From: Bog-473 sp963828825
GTDB lineage: Bacteria > Actinomycetota > Acidimicrobiia > Acidimicrobiales > RAAP-2
Assembly: GCA_963828825.1 (NCBI GenBank)
Contig: CAWHGF010000005.1
Span: forward strand, 62,001 to 126,000
Length of the DNA: 64,000 nt
Reading direction: 5' to 3'
Part shown: piece after piece, positions 35,368-45,001 of the stretch
Layout of the letters: the number at the start of each line of letters is the position of its first letter
How positions within the stretch are numbered: position 1 is the stretch's first letter
Made by a program: the position numbers and the translations under genes
The notes under the pieces: model-generated
Databases searched by the model: none
What the model was told of the DNA's origin: nothing
Seen by the model: the letters and a program-made list of their open reading frames with translations, nothing else

Positions 35368-36792
35368 GGCTCTACGCGTTTGAGTGGGGAGAGCGGGTTC
35401 TGATCTTCGGCGGTGACGGAGGCCTGGGCCAGGTGACGCCGCCGGCGTGAAGGAGTACCCGCAGCCGGTAGTGGTCGAAGCGGGTGAAGCCCCGTCCGGC
35501 GCGCTTGACCTTCTTGACGCACAGGTTCAGGCCCTCGGTCGGGCCGTTGGAGGCTCCGGTGCGATGGTGGTTCAAGATCTCGGTACGCCAGCGCTCGAGT
35601 GTGGCACCGAGCGAGCGGATCTCTTCGACCTCGTCGCTCTTGCATCCGACGATGGCCTTGTCCAGGAGCACTCGGGCTTCCTTGGGGTCGTCGGTCAGGT
35701 AGATGTCGCGCACCGACTCCTTGGCCAGCCATGCTCCCAGGAGTTCGTCATGGGGATCGCCATGACGCAGCGCGAGCAGCACGCGTTCATGGCCACGCTC
35801 ATCGAGTCGTTCATAGCCCGAGAGCAAGAGCTTGCGGATCCGATAGAGCGGGTCGGACTTCCTGCCCCGGTGCCCGAGCGTCTCGTTCTGGACGCGCCGG
35901 CGCACCTTGTCGACGCAGCGGTTGGCGACGCGCACGACGTGAAAGGGATCGGCTACCCGGATGGCATGGTCGAGGTGCGGGGATGTGCCGCTGCGATAGC
36001 TCTCAGCGAGATCCGTCGCCACGACGCGGATGGCACTCATCCAGGCGGGGTCCTGCTCGGCACACCATCTCCGCAGGTCAGCGGCAGCGTTTCCCTCCAC
36101 CATGTCGATCATGTTCTTGCGGTTGAGGTCGACCAGGCCGGTCACGTAGATCGTTCGGTGCTCTCTGGTCGCAGACAGGAACGAGGTCTCGTCGATGCCG
36201 AGGGCCCGGACCCTCTTCAGGGGTGTCGGGTCGTCGATGAGCGGTGTGCCATGGAGCACCACGGCGTCCATCACGGTCCACCAGCACACCCCGAGCTCGC
36301 GGGCGACGACAGCGACCGGCAGGGCGAGCTCGCCGACCTGGCGGGTGGCTTCTGCGCCTGCGCGCAACGTGAGCACGGCCCGTGGAGCGACGTGCTCGGT
36401 CCCTTCGGTCCACGTCTTGGCCGCACAGTCGGGATCGACGCAGCGCCAGCGGCGCTTCAACCAGACGAGGCGTGCCGGGCGTCCGAAGCAGGGCAAGTCC
36501 CGGATGTCGACCCGGATCCGATCCTTGGCCTCAGCGCGCACACCGCAGGTCGGACACCCAACGAAGTCCACCACCGTCTCGACGGTCACGACCACTTCGG
36601 AGGGGGTCTCTTCCACCGCCAGCACCCCGAAGCCGTCGAGTCCCAACAGAGCCTCAGCCAGACCGGTAGCGTCATCCATCGTCAGGGGTCCTCCTCGTTG
36701 AAGTCGTCAAGAAACCTCAACGATGTCGGGACCCCTGGCCGCGTACGCGGATACCTCGCTACCTCACGCTCCCCAGTTCAACGCGTAGAGCC
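35368..36792 (-). mobile_element. ISL3-family insertion sequence, complete, 1425 bp
   Basis: Terminal inverted repeats match at 21 of the first 24 bases (outer end GGCTCTACGCGTT on both sides, 35368 and 36792 inward). It is flanked by the perfect 8-bp duplication CGATAAGT. It holds one intact transposase gene. Insertion is 30 bp outside attR, so the IS is not part of the tRNA element as bounded by the att repeats. Perfect duplication and an intact gene indicate recent arrival. Confidence 0.93.
35372..36679 (-). CDS. ISL3-family transposase
   Basis: 435 residues, uninterrupted. The N-terminal zinc finger uses C42/C45 (GCPTCG) and C80/C85 (WRCVDPDCA), followed by an HTH. The DDE catalytic residues are D163 (ALGIDETSF), D223 (VVATDLAESYRS) and E in NGPTEGLNLCVKKVKR. 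The stop codon lies inside the left terminal repeat, four bases from the IS end, so the C-terminus is partly encoded by the repeat. The intact frame in a window full of indels suggests the gene is active or newly inserted. Confidence 0.94.
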   Translation of the reverse strand: MDDATGLAEALLGLDGFGVLAVEETPSEVVVTVETVVDFVGCPTCGVRAEAKDRIRVDIRDLPCFGRPARLVWLKRRWRCVDPDCAAKTWTEGTEHVAPRAVLTLRAGAEATRQVGELALPVAVVARELGVCWWTVMDAVVLHGTPLIDDPTPLKRVRALGIDETSFLSATREHRTIYVTGLVDLNRKNMIDMVEGNAAADLRRWCAEQDPAWMSAIRVVATDLAESYRSGTSPHLDHAIRVADPFHVVRVANRCVDKVRRRVQNETLGHRGRKSDPLYRIRKLLLSGYERLDERGHERVLLALRHGDPHDELLGAWLAKESVRDIYLTDDPKEARVLLDKAIVGCKSDEVEEIRSLGATLERWRTEILNHHRTGASNGPTEGLNLCVKKVKRAGRGFTRFDHYRLRVLLHAGGVTWPRPPSPPKIRTRSPHSNA

Positions 36793-36800
36793 CGATAAGT
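36793..36800. repeat. Target site duplication, right copy
   Basis: CGATAAGT, identical to 35360-35367, directly abuts the right IS end. Confidence 0.9.
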
Positions 36801-36922
36801 GCAGCTCAGCGGCCTCACCATTCGACATCGCCGTCACCAAACCGGGTGTGACCACCAAGTCGACCACCAACTGACGAAGTCTTGCGCAACTTCTGTCGCG
36901 GCATCGCTTCGACCACGTATGC

Positions 36923-37201
36923 GTGCGCAGCGGCTGCCCCTTCAACGGACCTGCCTTCCGAGGGCGATGGGCGGAACCGGCAGACTTGCTGCCGGTCGTC
37001 GGTCCTCGATTGGGCATCGACCCCAATGGTGGCCGGTCCTCGACGACCATGCTCGGCACCCGGTTGAGATCACTCACTAGCCGGACGATCGACGGCTTGG
37101 AGATCGTCGGGCGGGATGTATCCGGCAGGATGATGTGGCGTCTTCCGATTGTCGACGATTGTTCTGACACAGCGAGCGCCGTTGAAGACCTGATCCCGTG
37201 A
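36923..37201 (+). pseudogene. C-terminal fragment of a possible mobile-element protein
   Basis: A frame of about 90 codons ends at a TGA. It contains SSTTMLGTRLRSLTSRTIDG, then LEIVGRDVSGRMMWRLPIVD, which resembles the small winged-helix end of replication or primase-type proteins from integrative elements. No start or ATPase part is present; the 5' side runs into sequence next to the IS. The function is a guess from pattern only. It may be left from an older element at the same tRNA. Confidence 0.3.
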
Positions 37202-37855
37202 CAGGTCCACGAAGTCAATGACCATGGACATCGTGGACCTTGTGGACCTCCTCGGGTCTACGCATGAGAACGTTTTCTCTCGTCCGAGCTGTACGGGCGT
37301 TCTGTGTGACAGCGGTAGCAAGGTCCACGACGGTCCAGAAGGTCCACGGCCCTGTGGCGTAGTCACCGCCTAGTGGTCCGGTTGCTAGTTGTTCGATCCC
37401 CCGTCAGAAGGGACGCCGTGGTCCTCGGTGGCGTCGCTGCCCCTCTCGTGACCGTTCCGGCCAATGGTCCTCGACTCCAGCCCTGCGGACTGAATGTCCT
37501 GGACCCGAGATGCCACCTCGGCCCCTTGGACTGGGTTGCAAGAGTCTGTCGCGTTGAGTGCCGTTCCGAGTTGTTGGCGGCTGAAAGGCCGGCGCAGATG
37601 AAAGGCGGGTTCGATGGCTTCCGGTTCGATGACAATTAAGCCATGCAAACTTTGCGGCGCTTCGGAAGGGCATGACCACGAAAGGAAATCAAGCGCTCGA
37701 TGGCGCTCCATTCCATGAGGAATTCTATGACCGCCTTTCCTGAACGAAAGAGATCGTCTACGAGGTATTCCTTTGCCCTATGACAGGCTCACCATTGCGC
37801 TCACCGCTTGAACTCGCCCCTCCGTCGATGACCGGGGGCTCAGTAGCGCCTCCTG
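37202..37855. other. Gene-free stretch with clustered GGTCCA/TGGACC motifs
   Basis: No convincing gene in about 650 bases. Between 37202 and 37353 the hexamer GGTCCA or its complement occurs at least six times, including the tandem GTGGACCTTGTGGACCT (37237) and three near-tandem GGTCCA copies (37322-37350). After 37640 the sequence is AT-richer. One 52-codon frame (37214-37372) crosses the repeats but looks unlike a protein. Confidence 0.5.
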
Positions 37856-38569
37856 TCATAGTCGGGGCGGCCATTCGATCGCCGACCATGCGACTGATAC
37901 CAAGTATGGCGATTCGACCCTCACGTCGATCCATATCGGCAGTCCCCCGTTGGGTAAAGCAACGCGCATCGGATCAACGAAGGATTCGTGTCGGGGGAGA
38001 GCCAGTGCCATTCCTTCGCCGGTGAGCTTTGCCGCAGCCTCACGCGCTGTCCAGATCCTCATGAATTCGAAGCGCATGGTCTCGTCTGAACTGCACTGCT
38101 CGATGCGGGAAACTTCCTGTGGAGTAAACCACCGATTCGCGATATGACCAAAGTCAAGGGGGCGGTCAAGCCTTTCAATATCGATGCCGACCTCGCCGTT
38201 GCGGCTCAGTGCCACTACTGTGCGTCCGGTGGTAGCGGACTGGCTGAACCAGAGGTGATCCTTTCCGTGGCGAAGTTCAGGTTTTCCGTTGCGAGAGACA
38301 TCGAGGGTGAGGTCGTGGGGCGAAACATCCAACTTGGCGGCGAGCGTTTCACGCAAAAATACCCGCCGGGCGATAAAGGCCGCCGCGTCTGGGCGTCGGA
38401 GATAGTTCTCGGCCCGCTTGAGCTCGCTGAGTGAGAGGCAGCTGGAACGGCTCGTCAGAGAATCAAAGTCACCAATTGCGGCGTCGAAAACATGTCCCCA
38501 GAATGCTCGCATTGGAGCCTCAATGTCGGGCACTTGTTCCCGGATCCACAGCATCGAGGCATGCTCCAA
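37856..38569 (-). CDS. 4'-phosphopantetheinyl transferase (Sfp type)
   Basis: 237 residues. It transfers the phosphopantetheine arm from CoA to the serine of carrier domains. Motifs: NGEVGIDIERLDRPLDF, the catalytic Mg2+/CoA site; RWFTPQEVSRIEQ; and RIWTAREAAAKLTGEGMAL, the conserved W-x-x-[KR]-E-A-x-x-K helix with Arg for the usual Lys. It follows the NRPS gene on the same strand and overlaps it by 50 bases with this start. A later ATG at 38512, just past the NRPS stop, is an alternative. It would activate the adjacent PCP domain. Confidence 0.88.
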   Translation of the reverse strand: MEHASMLWIREQVPDIEAPMRAFWGHVFDAAIGDFDSLTSRSSCLSLSELKRAENYLRRPDAAAFIARRVFLRETLAAKLDVSPHDLTLDVSRNGKPELRHGKDHLWFSQSATTGRTVVALSRNGEVGIDIERLDRPLDFGHIANRWFTPQEVSRIEQCSSDETMRFEFMRIWTAREAAAKLTGEGMALALPRHESFVDPMRVALPNGGLPIWIDVRVESPYLVSVAWSAIEWPPRL

Positions 38570-41507
38570 GTACCCGCGCTATGTGACGAATTTCGTGTGA
38601 CTCCACAAATTCGCCGTGGCCGCCGGGTACGGATCGGATGGCCACCTCTCCCCGATGCACCGCATCCCAGCCTAAGACTTTGCCGAACTGTCTTTTGCTC
38701 TCGTCGGCGATCAGGAGATCTATGGGGCGCCGTAAGGGAGTCGAAACGTCATTCGAGTAGAGAGCGAGTGCGCGTTCGACGGGGAATTGGTAAATGCCGA
38801 GATCGATGGGTTCGGTTCCCGCCTCATTCCAGAACCTCGTACGCCAGAACCTCGCACGCCAAAACGCCGGGATCCGAAGTACGATTCGCATCCGGCGTCC
38901 CAACCGCTCGCGGCGACCCGTCCGGAATGCCTCTGGGGTCAAAGTTTCGATGAGGATGAGAGCCCCGAGTGGCCGACCGTCCCGCTCGAGGAGCGCAGCG
39001 GTCTCGTACGCAACCAGTCCGCCGAAGGAGTGGCCCGCCAGGTGGATCAACCCGGTTGTGATTTCTGTGATGGCCGACGCCATCTGTTCCGCCAGCTCCT
39101 TTCGGGATGCGACGTCGGTCCAGATCGGTGCGAGCGCGTAGACCGGTTGGTCGGGATCCAGCGTTTTAGTCAGGGCGCCGGCTGATAGAGCGGCGCTGGG
39201 GCTTGTGTAGATAATGAAAAGGGGAGATCTGTTGCCCTCGGCACGCACAGGTATGACCAGAGGCGAAGCCGACGCGGCATGGCTCGCACTGAGTCCCCCT
39301 TCGGAGTGCTCCCGTAGCTCAGCCGCAAGGCGGCGGATTGTAACGGGTCCGCTGAGGCACCAGGCTAACGACAACCGGTTCCCTACTACTCGCTCGACTT
39401 CAGTCAACATGTTGAGTACGAGCAGGGAGTCGCCGCCGGCGTCGAAGAATTCGCTGTCGATGCCTAGATCGGGTGCCTCTAGGAGGCGCTCCCAGATCGC
39501 AAGGAGCAGGTTCTCGAGACTACAGAACGTGTCGGAAGACGGATTCAGTTCGGTCGTAACCGACATGGCGGCGAGGGCGCGGCGGTCGACTTTTCCGTTC
39601 GCGCTCAGTGGAAGTCGTTCCAAGTTCTCGACCCGTCGTGGGACCATGTGCCGCGGCAAGCGCCGCTGGGCGAATGCGCGCAACTCCTCTTCGTCCAGCG
39701 GTCCGTTACGACTCGTTACAGCCGCCCGTAGCTCGCTGGCCAGCTCGTCGCCGACCGCATACACGGCAACCGCGCTTACGTCGGGATGACCAAGTAGGGC
39801 GGCTTCGACGTCTCCGGGCTCGACGCGCATGCCCCGCACCTTGAGTTGGTCGTCCAGCCGTCGCATGAAATGCAGGCTCCCGTCGTCGTCCGACCAGACA
39901 AGATCGCCCGTGCAGTACATGCGGTTCCACCCGATCCCGGGGATCTCCATCATGACAAAACGTTCGGCTGTAAGCGAGGCATCATTCAGGTAGCCGTGGC
40001 TAAGCCCGCGCCCGCCAACCCAAAGCTCACCCGGAGTCCGGGAGGGCAACGGGCGACCGAGTCGGTCTGCCACCAGGGTGAGGGTCCCGCCGATGGCACG
40101 GCCGATTGGGGGCGGCGTGTCAACTGAAATGATCTCTGCCGCGCAGCACAGCACGGTGGCCTCTGTGGGTCCGTAAGCATTGATGAGTCTCGGCCGCTGG
40201 GGGAGTGCCAGCAGCCGAGCGGCCAGCTCCTTGCTGAGCGGTTCGCCGCCGGAGACGATCGTCTGGACGTGACTGGGTATGGCATCGTCGTCGAGGAGGC
40301 CACGAAGGGCAGCGGGAACCGAGCTGAGAAGGCTCACAGCCGTTGGGAGGTCTCGGAGGTCGAGCACGTTTTCCGCGATGACCGCGCTGCCGCCTGCGGC
40401 CAAGGGTGCGTAAATCTGCATAACCGAGAAATCGAAATTGAGCGATGCCCCTACCAGGACACGCTCCAGTTCCTGCCTGCTGAAAGTCCTCGAGGTCCAC
40501 GACAGCAAATTTACCGATCGCGGAGTGCGGGACAACGACTCCCTTCGGTATGCCTGTGGACCCCGACGTAAAGAGTATGTAGGCGGCATCGTCTGGACCT
40601 GGTCCACTCGGGAGTTCCCTGTCTTCGCCTGCAGTCCCGATGAGCTTGTCGTAACTCATTATCTCAACCTTGGGCGGGTGCCACGGTGGAGCTTCGCCGG
40701 CGTGGAGAAGGAGGCGCAGGGGGATGGCGTCGGCCATGGCCTGGAGCCGATCAGGCGGATAGGACGGATCGAGCGGGAGATAAGCAGCACCTGACCGCAG
40801 GACTCCCAGCAGAATTGCGACCATCGTGTGGTCTCGTCGCGGCGCGATGCCAACGACATCGCCATCACCGATACCGAATGACGCCAGGGCCGAGGCGATC
40901 TGAAGCGTTCGCTCTTCCAGTTGTTGATACGACAGCACCCCGCTTGCCGCTATGACAGCGGGGGCCTCGGGCGTGCGTCGCGCCTGGTCGATGACGAGTT
41001 CGACGACACTGCTGGCCGGGGATGCTGGCTCGGGTCCTTGACCGTGGGCCACGACCCGGTGCAGCTGTTCAGGTTCGAGTGCCGATGGAGGCCCTTCTGG
41101 TTGGTCGTCCTGGACGTGCCCTACAAGCCCGAGTTGCTCGGCCATCCGGCAGCGCTGAAGTTTTCCCGTGGGTCCGACCGGGATGCGCTCGGCAATGATC
41201 ACGCGGCGGGGGACCTTGTAGGCAGGGAGCTTCGTGGCCACAAACTCAGTCAGCTCGGTGGATGACACCTCCGTGCCCGGACGTACGACGATCACGGCTG
41301 CGACGTCCTCCCCGAGAGTGGGGTGCGGATAGGGGAAGGCCACCGCCAGGGCGACGGCCGGATGGGCTAGCAGAGCCTCGTCGATCTCCCGAGGCGCGAT
41401 CTTCTCTCCGCCCCGGTTGATCATCTCCTCAACCGACCGACGAGTTAGAGGTAACCGTCGGAATCCAAGTAGCCAAGATCGCTGGTCCGGAACCAACCGT
41501 CATGGAA
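38520..41507 (-). CDS. NRPS: headless acyl-ligase end + A-PCP-TE (two frameshifts)
   Basis: Reading from 41507: the C-terminal domain of an acyl-CoA/AMP ligase (FHDGWFRTSDLGYLDSDGYL, shift near 41455, then EEMINRGGEKIAPREIDEAL). Next is a full adenylation domain (AAYILFTSGSTGIPKGVVVP; shift near 40475; LINAYGPTEATVL; RRLDDQLKVRGMRVEPGDVE; LPLSANGKVDRRAL). A carrier domain (FFDAGGDSLLVLNML) and a thioesterase (IHLAGHSFGGLVAYE) follow. No condensation domain is present. The N-terminal 400 or so residues of the ligase are missing, cut at the end of the membrane-protein gene. The A domain keeps FDFSV with the amino-group-binding Asp. It may load and release one amino or hydroxy acid. Confidence 0.82.
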
Positions 41508-42044
41508 GGCGGCTGTCGAAGAGTTGGAGCAGATAGCCAAAAAACGCCATCGCCGCGGCGGCGATGATTGTTCCCGCCACTATGGCTGCCACTATTAGGC
41601 TTTCGTCCGTCCCCGAGACGTTGTATTGGTGCACTGTCGTGATCGCATCAAGGGCCGAAATGGCGCCACCGAGAATGACAATGACCGCCAGCGTTTTGAA
41701 GACGTAAGTGGCGACGAGTTGGGCTCCACGGAAGTTAGAGAACGTGAACAGGCGGGTTGTCCAGGCCCCATCCGATGTCTTGGACCATCCGGGCCCGGGT
41801 TTGGGCGTTGCAGTCATTGATCTTCGCGTTGTGGGAGGTGTTGGCTCAGGCGCTGCCCCACTGGGAGGCGCTGACACAAATGCTCGGAGGTTGACCGTCC
41901 TTCAGCTCGACCACCATCGCTCGCGCTCGGTTCACCGGATCGAGACGAGAGTGGTCTGGCGCATTTGTTGCAGATCGCTTGCCCCTGAGGTACCACTGCA
42001 CCGCAGTTCGGGCAGACGCTACCTACGACTGTTTCCCCTGGCAT
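41500..42044 (-). CDS. Zinc-ribbon membrane protein (one frameshift)
   Basis: The N-terminus MPGETVVGSVCPNCGAVVPQ continues GQAICNKCARPL, a two-CxxC zinc ribbon. A shift near 41885 leads to a Pro-rich linker and two hydrophobic helices (YVFKTLAVIVILGGAISALD and SLIVAAIVAGTIIAAAAMAF), then a short tail LLQLFDSRLP. About 180 residues in total. Zinc-ribbon plus two-helix proteins are common, poorly known bacterial membrane proteins. Its last codons overlap the point where the ligase remnant begins, so the 3' end marks a recombination joint. Confidence 0.6.
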
Positions 42045-42289
42045 GGCCGCTCCCCTGGCATGTGTTCGACCTTTTCGAAGGTGAGGTTTCAAAGAAGGTC
42101 GCCATCGAACTCCTGTGCCTGTAAGGCTGGCCGACCAGTACCATCGCTCATTCTCCCGAGATACCCATGGTCCCCTTCTAGGGATTCTGGCGACTAGGTC
42201 CGACGGACCATAGAGCCGTTCGGATCCTGAGTCGACAACTTCTCAACAACACAGCGGGTTTTCGGCGCGTCCGGACGATCACGGTCTCA

Positions 42290-42604
42290 GGCCTCTGCGG
42301 TCCTGAAAGCGCTGCTGCCCGGCGCTGGAAAGGACCTCCAACGAGGCGACCGTTCTCCGTCTCGGTGGCGGAGATGGATGCCCGGCGCTCTACCAATACG
42401 ACGCCGACCGGTGCGCCCTGCTCATGGAGCGGCTGGGCCGGCCGATGTATGAGCTCGGCCTGCCGCTCTCGCAGCGCCTCGAGATTCTCGCGCCACCACC
42501 GCTCGCATTTGGCAGCGAGCGCCGGACTGCGGCCTGCCCACGGGCACCGAGAAGGCCCGGTGGCTCGCCGACTTCATCGTGAAGTCATGGGATGAGCTTT
42601 CGTA
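42290..42604 (+). pseudogene. Aminoglycoside/hydroxyurea phosphotransferase remnant
   Basis: One frame reads EATVLRLGGGDGCPALYQYD, then ADRCALLMERLGRPMYELGL. A later frame gives DCGLPTGTEKARWLADFIVK and SWDELS with a stop. Both ends match aminoglycoside/hydroxyurea-type (APH(6)-like) kinases, but only about 30 residues of filler stand between them, so the catalytic loop (HRDxHxxN) is deleted. It is not functional. Confidence 0.65.
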
Positions 42605-42780
42605 AGTGGGCGCTCCGACGAAAGGACTAGGCAGATGGGTTCGCCCCACTGCCCCCGTTCGTCGCTGCCGGGCTGGAGACGCCCAAGTCGGAGGCGATCC
42701 TTACCTTGGGTGGCCCTCCTCTAGGTAGACGAACTCAGTCGCAGCGAGACTCGCCCGAAGACGACGAGCCATTACGGGAG

Positions 42781-43254
42781 TCACGTATCCATCCAAATCC
42801 TCTTCCTTGACGAACCGCCATTCCGACAACTCACTCTTCGGTAGATGAAATCTCGCGTGTCGTCCTCTGAGAGAACCCCTCCAAAAAACACGAACCGGAG
42901 TGCGTCGCTACGAACTCCCTCGACGGGCCTTCGATAATCAATGGACCGAAGGCGGGCATTTCGCAGTTCGAAATCCAGCTCTTCACGCACTTCTCGGATA
43001 CAGGCGGCAAGTGGGGACTCATCAGCTTCGACGCCGCCGCCCGGGATCTCCCACGGGTCCTTGTAGACGGGGTTTACGAGTAGTACACGCCCGAGGTCAT
43101 CGCAGAAGAGGCACCCCGCTCCGACATGCTTTGTTGGCAAGGATTTATAGAACTCAGAAGTGCCGGATGGGCGATCGGTCAAAGGTTGCTCGCTCACAGT
43201 CTCCAGTATGGACCGATGAATGCTGTGGCCCACATGACCGGCGCTGGCCCACAT
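42781..43254 (-). CDS. Nudix hydrolase
   Basis: Up to 157 residues. The Nudix box GGGVEADESPLAACIREVREELDFE is complete (G-x5-E-x7-R-E-U-x-E-E), with VGAGCLFCDDLGRVLLVNPV before it. It hydrolyses a nucleoside-diphosphate-linked substrate; the exact one cannot be read from the box. The true start may be an internal codon; the first 30 residues are weakly protein-like. It is divergent from the GNAT gene at 43324. Confidence 0.85.
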   Translation of the reverse strand: MWASAGHVGHSIHRSILETVSEQPLTDRPSGTSEFYKSLPTKHVGAGCLFCDDLGRVLLVNPVYKDPWEIPGGGVEADESPLAACIREVREELDFELRNARLRSIDYRRPVEGVRSDALRFVFFGGVLSEDDTRDFIYRRVSCRNGGSSRKRIWMDT

Positions 43255-43323
43255 GAGCGTCGGATAGCCCTACACCGGTTATACCTTCTGGCTTCAGTGT
43301 CCTATTGCCTCGGTCAACATACG

Positions 43324-43920
43324 ATGTTGGCCGTGACTGCTCTCCCGGCTCTGACGGAGCCCCTGACAGACGGAGTGGTGACTCTGCGCCGCTTCACTCT
43401 CGACGACGTCGAGGCCGTCACCAGCGCCTGTCAGGATCCCGAGATCCCACGTTGGACGGCGGGTGTCCCTGAGCCCTACGAGGCGCACCACGCCCAGGAA
43501 TGGATTGCTCTTCACGATGGCTTTTGGGACCACGAGAGGCGTGCCGCGTTCGCCTTTTGCGACGCCCGAAGCGCGGAACTGCTCGGATCCATGACGCTTG
43601 CCGAGGTCGACTTCACCGCCCGTTCCGCGGTCGCTGGCTACTGGGCCGCCCCTTGGGCTCGCAACCGGGGCGCCACGACCCGAGCCCTTACGTTGGCGTG
43701 TCGTTGGGGCTTCGACGTGCTTGGTCTCAGGGAGGTCAACCTCATGACGCTCATGGGAAACATCGCCTCGGAGAGGGTGGCTCAAAAGGCGGGCTTCGTC
43801 TCCATTGGCATGATCCAGGACTACAAGCCTTCAAGGGCTCTTGATCCTGAGGCCCGACATGAGGTCAAACAGTGGGTTCTCAAAGCGAGTTGCTCGACCG
43901 AAGCTGCGGGGGTCACCTGA
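43324..43920 (+). CDS. GNAT N-acetyltransferase (RimJ/RimL type)
   Basis: 198 residues. The start gives LTEPLTDGVVTLRRFTLDDV, the usual first strand of RimJ/RimL-like enzymes. The acetyl-CoA loop region is GYWAAPWARNRGATTRALTL and the final strand VNLMTLMGNIASERVAQKAG with FVSIGMIQ. It transfers acetyl from acetyl-CoA to an amine, possibly a protein N-terminus or antibiotic. The frame extends upstream without matching the family, so the ATG at 43324 is chosen. Confidence 0.87.
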   Translation: MLAVTALPALTEPLTDGVVTLRRFTLDDVEAVTSACQDPEIPRWTAGVPEPYEAHHAQEWIALHDGFWDHERRAAFAFCDARSAELLGSMTLAEVDFTARSAVAGYWAAPWARNRGATTRALTLACRWGFDVLGLREVNLMTLMGNIASERVAQKAGFVSIGMIQDYKPSRALDPEARHEVKQWVLKASCSTEAAGVT

Positions 43921-43994
43921 ATCGACGGAACGATCGGAGAGTGTCCCCTTCCGCCGGGAGCGGACACCATGGGGACCTCCGTCATATGGAAGAG

Positions 43995-44140
43995 TCGGCG
44001 GCGTGCGTTTACCTGATTTGCGCGGTTGGCGGGCCTGCTATCCGGGCTTCGCGCAGCCTATAGCCCACCTCAGGAAAGCTCCGTTCTGGACGTGGCCCGA
44101 CGTCGAGAAGTGGGCTCGAGCAGCGGGATGGTTCAAGTGA
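43995..44140 (+). pseudogene. Possible AlpA-like HTH fragment
   Basis: The last 46 codons of a frame read PGFAQPIAHLRKAPFWTWPD and VEKWARAAGWFK, which resembles the C-terminal half of small AlpA/excisionase-like HTH proteins (FPxPV..L....W...DVE.WAR). The helix-turn-helix half is absent or in another frame. It overlaps the start of the TMEM175-like gene. It could be a trace of a lost element. Confidence 0.3.
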
Positions 44141-44763
44141 GCGAAGCCTCAGATCCGCAGCTTCCGGAAACGACCATCGGCACCAGTCGGCTGGAGGCCT
44201 TCAGCGACGGGGTTATGGCCGTCATTATCACCATCACGGCGCTCAGCCTCAAGGCACCTCTCAGTGGGTCGTTCGCCGCGTTGAGCCGGCGCCTGCCAGA
44301 GCTGCTCGTCTACATCCTGAGCTTCACCTTCATCGGGATCTACTGGAACAACCACCACCACCTACTTCGTGTCACGCGTCACATCAGCGGTGGCGTCATG
44401 TGGGCGAACCTCCACCTGCTCTTCTGGCTCTCGCTCATCCCAGTCGTGACGGAGTGGGTAGGCAGCTTCTACGGGGACCACTGGCCCGCCGCGACATACG
44501 GCATCGTGGCCCTGGGTGCGGCGATCGCCTTCTCGATCCTCGTGGTCGCAATTATCCGGGCAAACGGCCGGGATTCCGCGGTCGGTCGCGCCATCGGGTC
44601 AGATCTCAAGGGAAATATCTCGATTGCGCTCTATGCGTGCGCTGTTGGGCTGGCATTCCTCAGCCCTTACGTGGCGTATGCCTTGTATGCGCTCGTCGCC
44701 GTCATCTGGCTTGTTCCAGATCGGCGCTTCGAGCGCCCGGGAGTGACACGCTCTGAAGACTGA
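44128..44763 (+). CDS. TMEM175-like (DUF1211) membrane channel protein
   Basis: 211 residues with about six hydrophobic segments. The signature TSRLEAFSDGVMAVIITITA carries the FSD motif at the start of helix 1 that defines bacterial TMEM175/DUF1211 proteins, some of which are potassium channels. YWNNHHHLLRVTRHISGGVM follows helix 3. Either ATG 44128 or GTG 44137 could start it. It stands alone, with no linked transporter. Confidence 0.88.
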   Translation: MVQVSEASDPQLPETTIGTSRLEAFSDGVMAVIITITALSLKAPLSGSFAALSRRLPELLVYILSFTFIGIYWNNHHHLLRVTRHISGGVMWANLHLLFWLSLIPVVTEWVGSFYGDHWPAATYGIVALGAAIAFSILVVAIIRANGRDSAVGRAIGSDLKGNISIALYACAVGLAFLSPYVAYALYALVAVIWLVPDRRFERPGVTRSED

Positions 44764-44864
44764 GACGCCAGCGGCCCAGTTACGTCGTAGTCAGCTGAGC
44801 CATCCCGCTTGTAAGTGGTGACCACGAGGGTACGCTTTGCCGCCAGATCGTCGAAGGCGCCCAC
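44764..44864 (-). pseudogene. N-terminal stub of a PPOX-type F420/FMN oxidoreductase
   Basis: MGAFDDLAAKRTLVVTTYKR continuing DGSA is the typical first strand-loop-strand of pyridoxamine-phosphate-oxidase-like F420 enzymes. The reading then becomes unlike the family and runs into the end of the TMEM175-like gene. Only about 24 residues are recognisable, so it is a stub at most. Confidence 0.35.
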
Positions 44865-45001
44865 ACGAAGCAGTTTAGGACTTGCCGGTCCGAAGCCCTT
44901 TTGGCAGGGGCTTGGAGCCCCGGGCGGACAAATCCTGTTTGCTGGCTAGCAGGTGTGAGTCGACCAGCGGCCGCACATCACCTCGCTGGTGCTCAACCTT
45001 C

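Noticed and set aside
37202..37353. CRISPR array
   Set aside because: The GGTCCA units are 6-9 bases long with irregular spacing and mixed orientation; no 24-37 bp repeats and no cas genes anywhere in the window.
37214..37372. 52-codon plus-strand ORF with VDLVDL
   Set aside because: Its coding look comes from the GGTCCA/TGGACC repeats; no family, no ribosome site, odd composition.
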